From NCBI GenBank assembly GCA_027943335.1, contig BSBK01002802.1:1135501-1199500 (forward strand): a stretch of 64,000 nucleotides of DNA, given 5' to 3'. Below the pieces are notes generated by a model that saw only the letters and a program-made list of their open reading frames with translations, made no database searches and was not told the DNA's origin. A program made the position numbers and the translations under genes. This stretch comes from Chamaecyparis obtusa. Lineage: Eukaryota; Streptophyta; Pinopsida; Cupressales; Cupressaceae. Within the stretch, counting starts at the first letter, position 1. Every line of letters begins with the position of its first letter. Of the stretch, positions 12,236 through 24,330 are shown in pieces.

Positions 12236-13681
12236 GATAGAATACTTCAGAACTTGTCTTCGGATCCTTGGTTCTTAGATGTCAAAGCAATGATTGATAG
12301 TGGCAGTCTGTTAGAGGGTCTCTTTGAGGGCTACTCTATTAGCACAGATGGACTCATGAGGTACCGAGGTAGTGTTTATGTGCCAGAGAATGGGGATCTT
12401 CAGGATTTGGTTATGATTGGAGCACATAAGGCACCTTATTCAGCACATCCTGGTGTGAAGAAGATGCATGCCGATCTCAGACAATACCATTACTTGCCAG
12501 GTATGAAGAGGGATATTGTAGACTTTGTGGCTAGGTGTTTGGAATGTCAGAGAGTGAAGGCAGAGCATCAGCATCCAGCAGGTTTGTTGCAATCTCACAG
12601 TGTACCAGAGTGGAAATGGGATACTATATCCATTGACTTCATAGTGGGGTTACCACTTTTAGCCAGGCGTCATGATGCAATTATGGTTGTAGTTGATTGG
12701 TTAACCAAAGTTGCTCATTTCATTCCAGTAAGATCTTCTTACAATGCTGCATATATAGCACGGATATACATGGAGCAAGTTGTTTGGTTACATGGAATTC
12801 CTAAGAAGATCATATCTGATAGGGATTCAATTTTTACATCTTCACTTTGGAGATCTATGCAGAGAGAATTGGGTACTCAGCTGAATTTCAGTTCAGCATA
12901 TCATCCCGAGACTGACGGACAGACTGAGCGTGTCAATCAAATATTAGAAGACATGCTTAGGATGTACGTTATGGATAGACAGAGTAAGTGGGAGGAGTAT
13001 CTTCACCTTGTTGAGTTTGCATACAACAATGGTTATCATAGCTCTATTGGTATGGCTCCTTTTTAGGCTCTGTATGGGAGACCATGTAGAACACCCTTGA
13101 GTTGGGATAATCTTGAGGACAGAATTATTCTAGGTCCTGAGATGCTTCAAGACTTGGAGCAATAGCTAAAACGTGTCAGAGAGCATCTTTCTATAGCACA
13201 GGACATGTAGAAGAAGTATGCTGATCAACATAGGATTGAGCGTCAGTTTGAGGTTGGAGACAAGGTATTTCTTCGAGTTAGGCCTCGAAAGAGTCCTATT
13301 AGGTATGGTAAGGGATCTAAACTGTCTCCATGGTTTGTGGGACCATTTGAGATCTTGGAGCGTGTTGGTCCAGTTGCTTACAGACTTGCTTTGCCTCCCA
13401 GTCTTTCAAAAGTCCATGATATATTCCATGTATCTATATTGAGGAAGTATATTCCTGACATTGGTCACGTTCTATATTGGAATGATTTACAGGTGGTAGA
13501 TGGTCAATTGATGCTGGAACCAGTGCAGATTATCCAGCAAAGAGAACTAAACCTCAGAGGTCACAAGGTAGAGCAGGTAAAAGTGTTATGGGATCTCAGT
13601 GATGATACATCTGTTACATGGGAAGATGTAGTAGTAATGAAAGCAACACATCCTCACTTGTTTACAGGCTTCCAGGAGTAA
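12236..13681 (+). pseudogene. Integrase with chromodomain-like tail
   Basis: Integrase would insert the cDNA. An HHCC zinc finger begins SAHPGVKKMHADL and ends RCLECQ (about 12440-12550). The DDE core has IDFIVGLP, then ISDRDSIF, and SAYHPETDGQTERVNQ with the catalytic Glu (about 12895-12940). The GPY/F-like module is SPWFVGPFEILERVGPV (13327-13380), followed by VHDIFHVSILRKY. The C-terminal VKVLWDLSDDTSVTWEDV resembles the divergent chromodomain of Tekay-type chromoviruses. TAG stops sit at 13064, 13163 and 13208, all in one otherwise open frame. The natural stop is TAA at 13679-13681. Confidence 0.93.
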
Positions 13682-13690
13682 GCCTAGGTT

Positions 13691-13702
13691 GGTGGGGGAG
13701 GG
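13691..13702 (+). other. Polypurine tract
   Basis: GGTGGGGGAGGG lies immediately before the 3' LTR, where plus-strand DNA synthesis is primed. Confidence 0.88.
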
Positions 13703-15425
13703 TGTCATGCCCCTATCTGCTTCTGGCTTGGTTTTCTTTTATTCTGCATCTTTATTTAGGACTACTAGGATGGATTTATGTCTTGGTTCGGATTTGATAT
13801 GTTCAGACTCTTTTGGTTAGAAGTAGATTATAACTTTGTTCTAACTTGGATTTATATCTCAGACAGATTAGGGATATTTAGTTGGCTATTAATTGTTAAT
13901 TTTGGTTAGACTATGACATTGGATTTAATTTAATATCTGCAGACACTGTCTTTTCTAAATTATCCATTTCTCTATTGACTTTGGTACTTGGAAATTTGTG
14001 TTACTTGGAAGAAGGATGAGGAATTCTTATACTGCAATTAAGTTTTCATTTATGAGGATTCGATGTTATATTGGTCTGTTATTGTGAAGGAAAATATGGT
14101 TAATTTTATGTTTAATGCTACTGTATAAATGATTTTATTATGTTAGCATTTAATTAGTGAAAATTGAAATTTAAATGGATATTAATAAGTCTATTATGTT
14201 AGAATGAGTTAGTGGGAAGATATGTGTTAAATTGGAAGGGGGATTAATAATATCCTAACTTTCTTTGTTTTATGAATAGCAAGTTTAGATTAGTGAATTG
14301 TTTAACATTGGTTATGACTTTGAGGTACTCCCTTTGGTGTCGTGAACTTGGATTAATATGGCTATGTTATAATATGTTCACTGTGCCAAGTTATTTGTTT
14401 TTGCTATGTTCGAATGTTAGTGGGAATTGGTTGTTATTCGCACATGTGAATTACTCTGAGCATGGGTAAGTGGGATTTCTCGATAAGTATGAGTACTGCA
14501 GTAACAGCTGTCACTGTGTTAAGTAAAGGTGGCAGTGAAAGATTAGTTTTGGTTTTAATGGCAATGTTGGAACATTAAGTGAATTCGTATTCTGTACCCG
14601 ATTTCATATTATTTAGTTGGAAGTTTATTTTGTTTAGTAAGCACAGTTAATATTCATTGTGATGCCACTGTTGGAATGTTGTATTTCTTGTCTTGTCGAG
14701 CATTGGTATAGGGAAGCTTTGATAAGTTGTGGTTAGAGATTCTGTAGAATGCATCTCTCTGTCTAGTAGCTTGTAGTATTGGGCTCGAGAGATGGAGATT
14801 TGGTTACCACGAGGTTTTGTAGAGTATGGTCATCGTATGATATATGTATCGGTCTCTGGTGTAAGTGGTTGATATGAATGTTCTCAGTTCTGTGTTCTAG
14901 ATGGAGGTAATTAAGTTTCGGTTACTATTACTGCAGCTTTTGTTAAAGAGGATTGCTGGGTCTGTTGGTAAATTCTATTAGGAATCAAGTTCTTTTGGAT
15001 GATCATGCTGTAGCAGGGAAAAGAACATGGTTTTGTTTCTTGGTGCTATGGTATTCTCGATTGATGTGGGGTTTATTATGGAAATCTCTGTTGTCACATT
15101 ACTCTTTCGTAGATTTAGTTATGATTTGGTCTGAAGGCTATTTGATGGCTACTGTTGCAGTATATTTGCTGTCTGTGGAATTTTTGGAGTTGTATCAGTA
15201 ACTGATAATTTATATTTAGATTGGAATATATGATTTCATGTTTTCTGATTGTATTACAACTTTGATATAGTGCTCTGTACTCTGAATTAATGCAAGGGTA
15301 CATATATATATATATACTTATAGGAATGTATATGTATATATGTATATACACGTACCATGAGTGTATATGCATATGTATATATATGTGTGTGAGCCTATAA
15401 GTATGTGCATACATACATACATACA

Positions 15426-15461
<36 letters not shown>

Positions 15462-15466
15462 TATAT

Positions 15467-15564
<98 letters not shown>

Positions 15565-16967
15565 AGGAATGTATATGTATATACATGTATCGTGAGTGTA
15601 TATACATATGTACATATATGTGTTTACGCCTACAAGTATGTACACAAGTGACTTGGTAACAGAGATAACAGAATTGATCAAGTGTATTTTTATACGGGTG
15701 GTAATTATGTAGTTAATGTGTAATCCTGCATTATTCTTTGGTATTTAAGTTGATCGTTAACTTTTTATGGATTCACAAATAACTCTGTTAGTTAGAATGT
15801 GACCGTAGAATGGAATTGAATCTTAGGTATTTTTGTTGACAATAGAATTGAATGTTTCTTTTTTCTGTTATTAAATTGCAATTAGATATTAGGAATTGGA
15901 TATTAATTTTGCTTAAGTTATTCTTTGAGTGATGAAAAGAAGATGCTTGCTGTGGCTATTTTTGGAAAGTGGTTTCATGGATGTATGTGGAAATTTCAAA
16001 TGGATGTTTCAGTATTATGGATTCAGTTGTTAAGTATACATTATTAGTTGAATTGGTTATTCAGATTTTTACTATGGTTAGCTATTTTGGTAGTATGAAG
16101 TGTTTTAAGATAATGCAAGTGTGATCCTTAGTAGGGGAAGCTGACTTTTGTCTAGAGCCTGAAGGTGAAAGAATATCTGTCAGTTAATTACTAAGTGATA
16201 ATTTAATAATTCATGGGCTATGGGTTTCATTTAAAAAGATAAAATATGTTGCCCTGATTACTTGCACATGTTGGTGAAGTAAGGGAATGGTTTTACCTTA
16301 TTGCTTGGAAAGAATAAGGCTGGCATAATGAATTTTTTGAGTTTCCTATTGGTTACTGATCGTTGATTCTTATGTAGATACCCAAAGCTAGTGGATCATC
16401 ACCTTGTCATTTTCTTTGCAAGTTTATTTCTGTTGATTAGAAATGAAATGTTTCTTGTAATGATGAAATATGACTATTTTTATATGCATGGTTCAGATTA
16501 TTTTGTTAAGGTTTTAACTTGTATGATGCAGATGCTTTGGAGGTATTCCATTATCTTAGACTATTTGACTAAGCCCTATTTGTTGTGGTTGTTTTATATC
16601 TTGGTGTTTTCAAGATTCTAGATGAGGAAAACTATGTTTTTGGGGGAATGGTTAACTGCTGTAAAGATTTATGGAAAATAGATTATTACCTGGTTACTGG
16701 TTATCCGTACAGTGCTTAGGATATCTAGGATCAATTAGATGTATTTTGGAACTTTTAGTATGTTTGTATTAAATGTTGAGTATAATGATATACTCTCATG
16801 TAATTGATTACCTTGGATATTTAAATAACTGATTATGTCAGTTGATTTGTAATTCGGTTCTATGTTGTACCTTGTTTATAAATTTTTTTGTTGTGTTGTT
16901 CAGGTTTATTTTATTGGTTCTCCTGTGGTTGTTTATTTTTATTTGGTTAGTAGTATGGGGTGTTACA
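13703..16967 (+). repeat. 3' LTR of the chromovirus (3265 bp)
   Basis: It begins TGTCATGCCC and ends GGGGTGTTACA. It is collinear with the 5' LTR except for the missing 1038 bp block and an expanded microsatellite tract. Confidence 0.95.
15405..15560. repeat. Compound (ATAC)n-(TA)n microsatellite in the 3' LTR
   Basis: About ten ATAC units (15408-15451) lead into more than 100 bases of TA. The 5' LTR has no ATAC run at the matching place, so expansion followed insertion. Confidence 0.93.
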
Positions 16968-16972
16968 TAGAC
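16968..16972. repeat. TSD TAGAC, right copy
   Basis: Identical to 3872-3876. Confidence 0.95.
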
Positions 16973-18636
16973 ATTGCCTCCTTTGACTCAAATATCCGAT
17001 CAAAAGAATAATATGATTTTTTGGTGATCTTTAGCGTTGGAAGACACATGTTAATGAAGCTCAGCTCTATTCATGGAACATGATAAGGAAAAACCAATTG
17101 ATTTTATAAATCAAAATGCTAAAGCTCGGGATCAGAACCAAAACAAGGAATCCATTCAAGATCAAATGGTAGATTAGTGTGAGACATTCCTAATTGAGTT
17201 CAAGCAATATTGAAATAACACTGAAAGCTGAAGATATCTCATGAAGATCTTGAAGTGCAAGTCGAGCAAGTCTCCCATAGTATGTAGAGGCTCATTACTT
17301 CGAGTCTCTGCTCAGGTTATCATGTTTCGAGCATGATATGGGAGAGGAAGTTCATTCATGAATTTCATCTCACTCGGTGACCGCGGCAATGAAGAATCTT
17401 GAGCAGTTTATGTTAATCCTCTTCCCTTAATTTGCTGATAGTTGGAAAAGCTCTGGAAACCATGGATTCATCGTAAAGCAGAGCTGCAAGAAATTAGGTG
17501 TTGAAGACTCTCATCAGTGGGAATAGAGACTAAGACTAGAAGCTCTCAGAATCTGACAAGTGTATGCTAAGACAAAATCAGTAAAGAATGCTAAGATGAA
17601 TGAGTCGGGTGTAAAATGATAGGTGTTGGAGATAAAGAATCTCATTCAAGGAGGAGTCTTTATTAATCGTCAATCTATAGTATGAAAGTGCATGCTTTTT
17701 ATTGAATATAAAATATCATATATTAATATAAAAGGAGCATGCGAATATGGAAATGAACAGACACGGGTTGTTCATATGATTTTGAGATTAACATTTGGAA
17801 AAGAATCGAAAGCCAAATTTAATATTAATCAAAGAATGAGTTTCTAAAAATGGAGCTTTTTCTTCTAAAAAGCTACGGGAATTAGAAAAGACCAAGAATC
17901 GGTTACAAACTGAATGGTTACAAAACTAAATAGACATGGGAAAACCGAATGGTCAGGAGAGAAAACTATTTATTGTAAAACCTTTGACAAATTTACGGTT
18001 CTTTTCTGCAAGAGTAGGAAGTGCTAGAGTAGAAGGGAGACAATTTTTCTTTTATGCATTTCATTTTCATTTTCATTTGGAGTTGAGAGTTCTAGTTTTT
18101 TTTTGTAATAGATTTAGCAGAGGTTGTGAGCAAATAAAATTGGAGTATTCTTATTTGTTGTGTTCATGACAAAGAGCGGTTTTATTCTGAATCGTAGCAT
18201 TTAGTTATTACTTTTCTATTTATAATCAATCGTAGTATTGTTGTATTCAGTTTTGGGCATTATCTTGCATCTTGTGTTAAGTACTAGATGGGCTGACGAT
18301 TGTAGTATTTGCAGACATTCCTATTACGGAAATTGAGATTATTTAACCTTCATTTTCATTTCAGTTTCACTGCATGTGCATAAGTAGCATTCATATTGCA
18401 TTACCAATGCCAGAGAGTCATAGGAAATGTGAATTCTTGGAGTTGGCTAGGTTTAGAACTAGATTTACTGCTTGAGTTAGTTCTGTCTAGGGTTGGCTTG
18501 GTTTTCCTCTTCCGTTCTTAGGTTAAGAACGTACCCAGTTAGTTTAGGAATACAAAAAATTCATTGAATATCATTCATAAGGGAGCTGTACCTTTCAATT
18601 CAGAGGAAATCTATCAACCAAATGATAGATTATCCA
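16973..18636. other. Flanking DNA, no recognised gene
   Basis: This continues the pre-insertion sequence from 3871. An open frame at 17936-18169 has no family signature. The stretch may be the worn LTR or leader of an older element, but no ends could be fixed. Confidence 0.5.
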
Positions 18637-18641
18637 ACTGT

Positions 18642-18653
18642 TGGTATCAAATT
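18642..18653 (+). other. Possible decayed Met-type primer binding site
   Basis: TGGTATCAAATT resembles TGGTATCAGAGC in its first eight bases and lies about 500 bp upstream of a gag-like remnant. Without a definable LTR this stays tentative. Confidence 0.3.
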
Positions 18654-19129
18654 GTTTCTCGCAGATTTGGGCATTTGAGAGTTAAATTGAAAAGTACAAT
18701 TTGTTTACCAACATACATAAAATACAAAATCTTCTAATTGAAGTTTCTTTGGATGATTTCATTGTTATATGCTTCATTTAGTTATCTTTGATATACTCTT
18801 AAGTTATCTCGATTCAAATTAGTGTGTGGTTCTATTTGTGTGGAAAATAATTTATCCTTTATTTTATTTTAATTATCAAATGGGAGGATTCCTATTATAA
18901 TTGGATGGATTTAAAAGTGTCCTTGGTACAATAAAATGAAATTGTCAAACTAGCAATTAAAAAGCTAGTACAAATTTGACAAGTGTCTTTCTAGGGAATT
19001 AAACTCAATACTCTCTCATTGTTAACACAATAATGTACCTTATTATAATTATACTTGGTATGATCTTAATTAGGGATGACACTAAGTTAGAATGGTCAAG
19101 AAAAGTGAAAAATATCCTCTTTTTTAGTA

Positions 19130-19620
19130 CTTTAATATTTACGAGGGAGATGAACAACCTAAAGAATTGGAATCAATTGTATAATTATCAATTAAATACA
19201 TAAATATTTCAACACAACTTGGAAGGCATTGCACATGTGGAAAGAATTGTATGATTCTCATTCAAAATTGAGTCTTTGTAAGCAAGCCATTACTTGAAGC
19301 CAATCACCTTTGATCAATTGGTTGAAAAGATGATCGAAAGGGAAAATGTTTTAAGAAGAAACACTAGAAATACAAAATAAAGTATTTAAATTAATAAAAA
19401 AAGAAAAATATTCATATAAAAGCTCTTATTCTAAGGTTATTAAGAGTGACAGAGGAAAGGAAGAGGCCAAGGATGCAATGGAGGAAGTGGAGGAAGAACT
19501 AGAAGAAATAATGGTCAAACATATACGAAGCAAATGATTGAGAACACTTATGTTGTAAAAGGTTTGGTGGAAAAGGGAGTCATGAGGTTAATGAGTCCTA
19601 AACTTTGTGACATAAAATAG
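19130..19620 (+). pseudogene. Probable decayed copia-type gag remnant
   Basis: Short readable pieces in shifting frames suggest a capsid gene. There is WKALHMWKELYDSHSKLSL near 19225, a Gly/Arg-rich RGQGCNGGSGGRTRR near 19465, and a damaged zinc-knuckle-like CKRFGGKGSHEVNES near 19555, in which two Cys positions appear as Phe and Ser. No pol follows. The order of core, basic region and knuckle fits a gag, but the match is weak and by eye only. Confidence 0.35.
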
Positions 19621-20680
19621 AAATATTAGAGATAAAAGGAACAAAATAAAAATAAAACAAAGGCTCATGTATAATTTAATTAGCATGTGATCATAATGAT
19701 AGCATGCTTACCACATAAAAATGATATCATTTGTGCCTCTATGAATTCAATTTAAATTGATTTCTAGGTGTTATATATTATAGTCACATATCACATTCAT
19801 TTATAAGGGGAATTATTTGAGTTTCATATAAGATATTCAACATAATTGGTATAATCAAGTCTATAACTAGAAAGAAAATTTGTAATTTGACTCAAGTTCC
19901 TAGAAATTCAAGATTTCATTATACACAATATGATGTACTTTCATCTAGTGTGATTAAACTTTTTCTCCCTTTTCTCATTTTATTAATTAAATGTCTACCT
20001 ATAAAGTCACCTTATCATTGCATGTGGAAGATAAATTGTTGAAAATGAAAGGTGGTTCTTCAATTTCAAGAAATTTTTGACCACACGATTGAAAGAGGTA
20101 TTTCAACAACTCATTTATATGGCATGCGTGCTAGCACAATAGCATCTCACCTTTTTACATTGTTTGGTAACAATTTGTCAAGAATTTAAGATCAATGTAG
20201 ACTAATGATTTGTGATATTTCTTACTTAAATTTATTTTATAAAAAAAATCTTCCATATTTGGTTCTATAAGTTTTTTTTAATTTTATTATTTTATTGAAT
20301 AACATTTTATCATGATACATGTATATTTTACAACATATAGAATCTTTTCACGATTCTTTGGAAATAGATCATAGCTCCAATACTATTACACAATTTTTTA
20401 ATTTTTTAAATATTATATTTATTATTAATTTTTAATTAATACTACTTAAATTTACATCTATATTTTACTGTCACTTTTCACTTTCCATTTATTCAAATTA
20501 TAGTTATCCATTGAAATAAGAACATTGATATTGAGCCCAATATAATTTTTTTGATATTATTTGTTATTTTTTGTGTCACAAATAGATCTACTCTAACAAG
20601 GGTTATAACAAAATCCAAGAGCTCACACTTCCCACAACCATGATAAGAGTATGATACCACTTGCTAAGAAATCATGCATA
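19621..20680. other. AT-rich spacer
   Basis: No coding, structural RNA or clear repeat seen. Long A/T runs dominate from about 20220 to 20580. Confidence 0.6.
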
Positions 20681-20685
20681 ATGCC
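20681..20685. repeat. TSD ATGCC of the copia element, left copy
   Basis: ATGCC occurs again at 35125-35129, directly after the far LTR end. This fixes the copia element across all its nested insertions. Confidence 0.9.
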
Positions 20686-21335
20686 TGAAAGGGAAAAAAC
20701 AAGAGCAAGGAAATAAACAATAATCCAAGAGAGTTAATTGAAGAGAAGATTTGTTACCATGAGAAATGCATAAATTTGGAGAAAGCACCCAAATAGCCAA
20801 GACAAGGAGACAAGAAGTTTTGAAAGGGGAAAAGAAAAGAAAAACCCCTTATGATATTATGAATGAGGCAAAGCCTAATGAAAGAGAGGGAGAGAGAGCA
20901 AGAAGCTCATTTACAATAAACACATAAAAAGTAGAAATGAGAGAGGAGAGCATCTCTTAAATAGATATGAGGAATGAAGTTACTAAGTAAGAGCAAGAAG
21001 CTCATTTACAATAAACACATAAAAAGTAGAAATGAGAGAGGAGATCATCTCTTAAATAGATATGAGGAATGGAGTTACTAAGTAAATCACAAATCTATGA
21101 ATGCGAACATTCATAATAGGTGTGTGCAAAGTGTCAACATCTTCTTAAGGAGGAAAAACTTTTTTCCTTAATAAAATAAAGGAAATACAAAGAAATGACA
21201 TGTCCTCCCACTTGAACTAGAGGACAAAATACATGTAGGAATTCCGTAGGAATCTCCTAATTAAATAAATATATGATACCTTGGTTTATTCTAAATTAAA
21301 TCAATACAACCAAGGAAAGATAAAATATTCTAACA
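20686..21335 (-). repeat. 3' LTR of the copia element (650 bp)
   Basis: On the plus strand it runs from TGAAAGGGAA to ATTCTAACA and aligns with the four pieces of the right LTR. It holds an internal 95 bp tandem duplication that the right LTR lacks, so that arose after insertion. Confidence 0.92.
20896..21085. repeat. 95 bp tandem duplication, two copies
   Basis: GAGCAAGAAGCTCATTTACA starts at 20896 and again at 20991. The two units differ by very few bases. Only one unit is found at the matching site of the right LTR (about 28446-28535). Confidence 0.93.
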
Positions 21336-21350
21336 CCCCCCCTTAATCTT
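21336..21350 (-). other. Polypurine tract of the copia element
   Basis: On the minus strand this reads AAGATTAAGGGGGGG, directly next to the 3' LTR. Confidence 0.88.
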
Positions 21351-23186
21351 TACTTGGGGAGTTTACATCAAAAGGTTGGAAACCCAAATTTCTACAATGA
21401 AATTGAAATTTCTCTTTAGAAAGAAGCTTTGTCAAAATATCAGCTACTTGATCTTCCCCCTTGCAATAGATGAGTGACACTTTCTTGTGTTCAACTTGTT
21501 CTCTAATGAAGTGACGTTGGAGTGAAATATGCTTTGTCCTTCAATGAAAAATATGACTCTTGGCCAAGGCAATGACACTTTGGTTGTCACAATACAAAGG
21601 TGTAGGCTCTTGTTGAGGTAGACCCAAAACTTCAAGTAATCTTCTAATCCATAGAGCTTCTTTAGAGGCATTAGTACATCCTTTATATTCAGTTTCGGTG
21701 GAACATAGAGAAATAAAATGTTTATTTTTACTTTTGCAAGAAATAGCTCCTAAACCAACAAAGAAACAATAACCACAAGTAGATTTCCCATCATGGGGAT
21801 CTCCACCTAGATTTGAATAAGTAAATCCTTTCAATGAAAAGTCAACATTTGCATCATAAAATAAACCTACATTAATAGGGCCTTTAATATATCTTAATAC
21901 TCTTTTAGCAACTTTAAAGTGAGTTTGTTGAGGTTTGGACATAAATCTAGAAACTAAACCAACACTAAAAGCTATATAAGGTCTAGTGAGAGTTAGATAA
22001 TTCAAACTTCCTAGTAGTTGTCTATAAATTGTAGCATCCACAAATGGAGTTTGCATATCTACCATCAACTTAGTTCCTAACTCAAATGGAATTGAAACAT
22101 GAGTAGCATCATTCATCTTAAACTGTTCTAGAAGATCTTTAAAATATTTACTTTGTGAGAGAAAAATACCCTTAGGGGTTTGCCAAATTTGCAATCATAA
22201 GAAATAATGTAAAATTTCTAAATTAGTCATTTGAATTTTTTTATTAAGTTGAAACTTAATATCATAAATTAAAGAATATGAACTTGAAGTAAGAATCAAA
22301 TCATCTACATAAAGAATAATAACAAAAAGATCATCTTGAAATTATGTTTAATATATAGATTAGGTTCATTTTTACTTCTAACAATACCTTAGAAATAAAG
22401 AATGTACATGAGTCTTGCATTACCATTCTCTAGGAGATTGTTTTAGACCATAAATAGATTTTTTCAATTTACAAACTAAGTGTTCATTACCTTCTTTAAC
22501 AAAACTAGGGGGTTGCGACATATAGATTTATTCATGAAAATAACCATTTAAAAAAGCACTTTTAACATTCATTTGGTGAATAGGCCAATTCATTTTAGAA
22601 GCCAAAACAAAAACTAGTTTAATGGTAGGCATTTTTGCAATAGGGGCAAATGTCTCATTATAATCTAATCCTTCAATTTGAGAAAAACCTCTTGCTACTA
22701 GCCTAGCTTTAAACTTACTAATTTACTCATTAGCATTTAATGTAGTTTTATATAACCATTTGCATGAAATCAAGTTTTACCATAAGGCAAGGGAACTAAA
22801 TCCCAAGTTTGATTTGAAATTAAAGTGGCATATTCCTCTTTCATAGCTTTTTGCCAATGTGGTTGAATTTTAGCTTGTTCAAAAGATTGAGGATCATTAG
22901 AATTCATAAGAGAAGACGTCAAAGCATAACTGCAATAATTAATTCTCCTAGGGTTAAGTCCACCCATTCTAGTTATGTAATCATCACTTTCATGAAGTAA
23001 ATCTCTAAACCATTTAGGATTTCTCTTAGAAGTGACTGAATCATCACTATGAGTAGTAGAGATATTATTATCATCATCATTATCACTAAAAGGAATAGAA
23101 ATAGATGCGTTAGGAGTAGGGTTTAGAGAAGGAGGTTGGTCCTCCACAACCACAAATTTTCTTCCACTAAATTCATCATCTTGCAC
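21351..23186 (-). pseudogene. Reverse transcriptase and RNase H of the copia element
   Basis: An upstream linker rich in Asp/Ser leads to KAMKEEYATLISNQTWDLV (about 22790-22850), the start of copia RT. The stretch 22770-22195 is riddled with stops and shifts, though GLKQSP and the catalytic YVDDLILTSS (about 22290-22320) remain readable. From 22194 the frame is open for 217 codons and includes GIFLSQSKYFKDLLEQFKM, GSLNYLTLTRPYIAFSVG and the RNase H blocks STETEYKG and CDNQSVIALAKS. A stop follows the IFH at 21541, but homologous sequence (a DILTKLL-type end) continues toward the purine tract. Confidence 0.9.
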
Positions 23187-23419
23187 ATTAGAACAATCAT
23201 GTACTATAGTTTCTGCAATACAAACATATCTGCAACTTGAACTTTGTTACTAAGAGGATTATAAACTCTATATACTTTAGTTTAATCATCATACCCAACA
23301 AATATATAAGGAGAAGATTTAACATCTAATCTATGCCTCTTTTGTTTAGGTGTGTGAACATAAGCAATTGAACCAAAAATTCTTAAATTTGCCAAATTGG
23401 GCTTCTTACTGGACCAAGC

Positions 23420-24330
23420 TTATTTGAGAGTTTTATCCTTTAAAGATTTAGTAGGAGTCTTATTAATAAGATAAGTAGTACAAGCCATGGCTTCAACCCA
23501 AAACTTATAATCCATATTTTTAGCATGCAATTTACATCTAGCCATTTCAACAATAGTTCTATGCTTCCTTTCTGCCACACCATTTTTTTGTGGTGTATAA
23601 GGAATGGTAAGATCATATTTTATGCCAAAAGATTTCAAGTATGAATAAAAAATGTTATTAACATATTCTTTCCTATTGTTATTTCTAAGGATTTTAATTT
23701 AAAACCAGATTGTGTCTCAACAAACATACGAAGTTCAACAAATATATCAAGAACTTGATCTTTACTATGCAAGAAATAGATCCACGTTCTTCTTGAAAAA
23801 ACATCAACAAAGGTGAGTGCATACCTCGAACCTTGGATGGAGTTATTTTCCATGGGACCCAAAAGGTCACTATGGATGAGGTGAAACTTATGTTGTGCCC
23901 TCCAAGTTTGACCATGTGGAAATGGTTCCTTACGCATCTTACCACTCATGCAACCATTACATATAATTTTGGAAGGGACAATAGTAGGTAATCCATCAAC
24001 CATATTTTCTTCTTGCATAAAAGAGATATAATAAGAATTTAAATGGCCAAGCCTTTCATGCCATATATTAAAGTCAACATTAGCATGCAATGAGTACCTT
24101 GAAGTGGCAAAATCATAAAATTTAAGTAAATTATCATGATCCATTTTGGCATTAGCAACAACTTGATTAGTTTTAGGATCAATAACATAGCACATATCCT
24201 TATGAAATTTAACCTTATAATCTTGACACAACTTAGAAATTGAAAGAAGATTGGTTTTCAATTCAGGAACATAAAGAACATCATGCAATTTTCCATTAGG
24301 AATAGAAACATCACCAAACCTACTTTGCAA
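23420..24330 (-). pseudogene. Integrase of the copia element
   Basis: The GAG-pre-integrase part reads LLSISKLCQ and WHERLGHLNS, and the zinc finger ends ICNGCMSGKM (about 23940-24040). The core has HSDLLGP, FVDVFSRRTWIYF, and PYTPQKNGVAERKHRTIVEM with the catalytic Glu (about 23540-23600). A frameshift near 23690 separates the two halves. The conserved second-Asp block, usually a DNGGE-type motif, reads with Asn in place of Asp in the compensating frame. The enzyme is inactive on sequence grounds. Confidence 0.9.

Larger units (their letters stand above)
3877..16967 (+). mobile_element. Full-length Ty3/gypsy chromovirus, Tekay/Del-like
   Basis: The element is bounded by long LTRs that begin TGTCATG and end TTACA. 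It has a TAGAC TSD, an initiator-Met-type primer binding site after the 5' LTR and a purine tract before the 3' LTR. The internal order is gag, protease, reverse transcriptase, RNase H, integrase. That order makes it Ty3, and the end of pol, with a GPY/F-like module followed by a chromodomain-like VTWED tail, points to a chromovirus. Very long LTRs and a Met primer fit the Tekay/Del lineage, which is inference. It cannot move by itself now: gag is split by a solo LTR, pol carries in-frame TAG stops and frameshifts, and two catalytic positions are altered. Confidence 0.93.

Noticed and set aside
15408..15451. Regular short repeats considered as a CRISPR-like array
   Set aside because: These are 4 bp tandem microsatellite units without spacers in eukaryotic LTR DNA.
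15115..15681. 188-codon open frame rich in Tyr-Ile repeats
   Set aside because: It is the translation of (TA)n and (ATAC)n microsatellites, not a protein gene.
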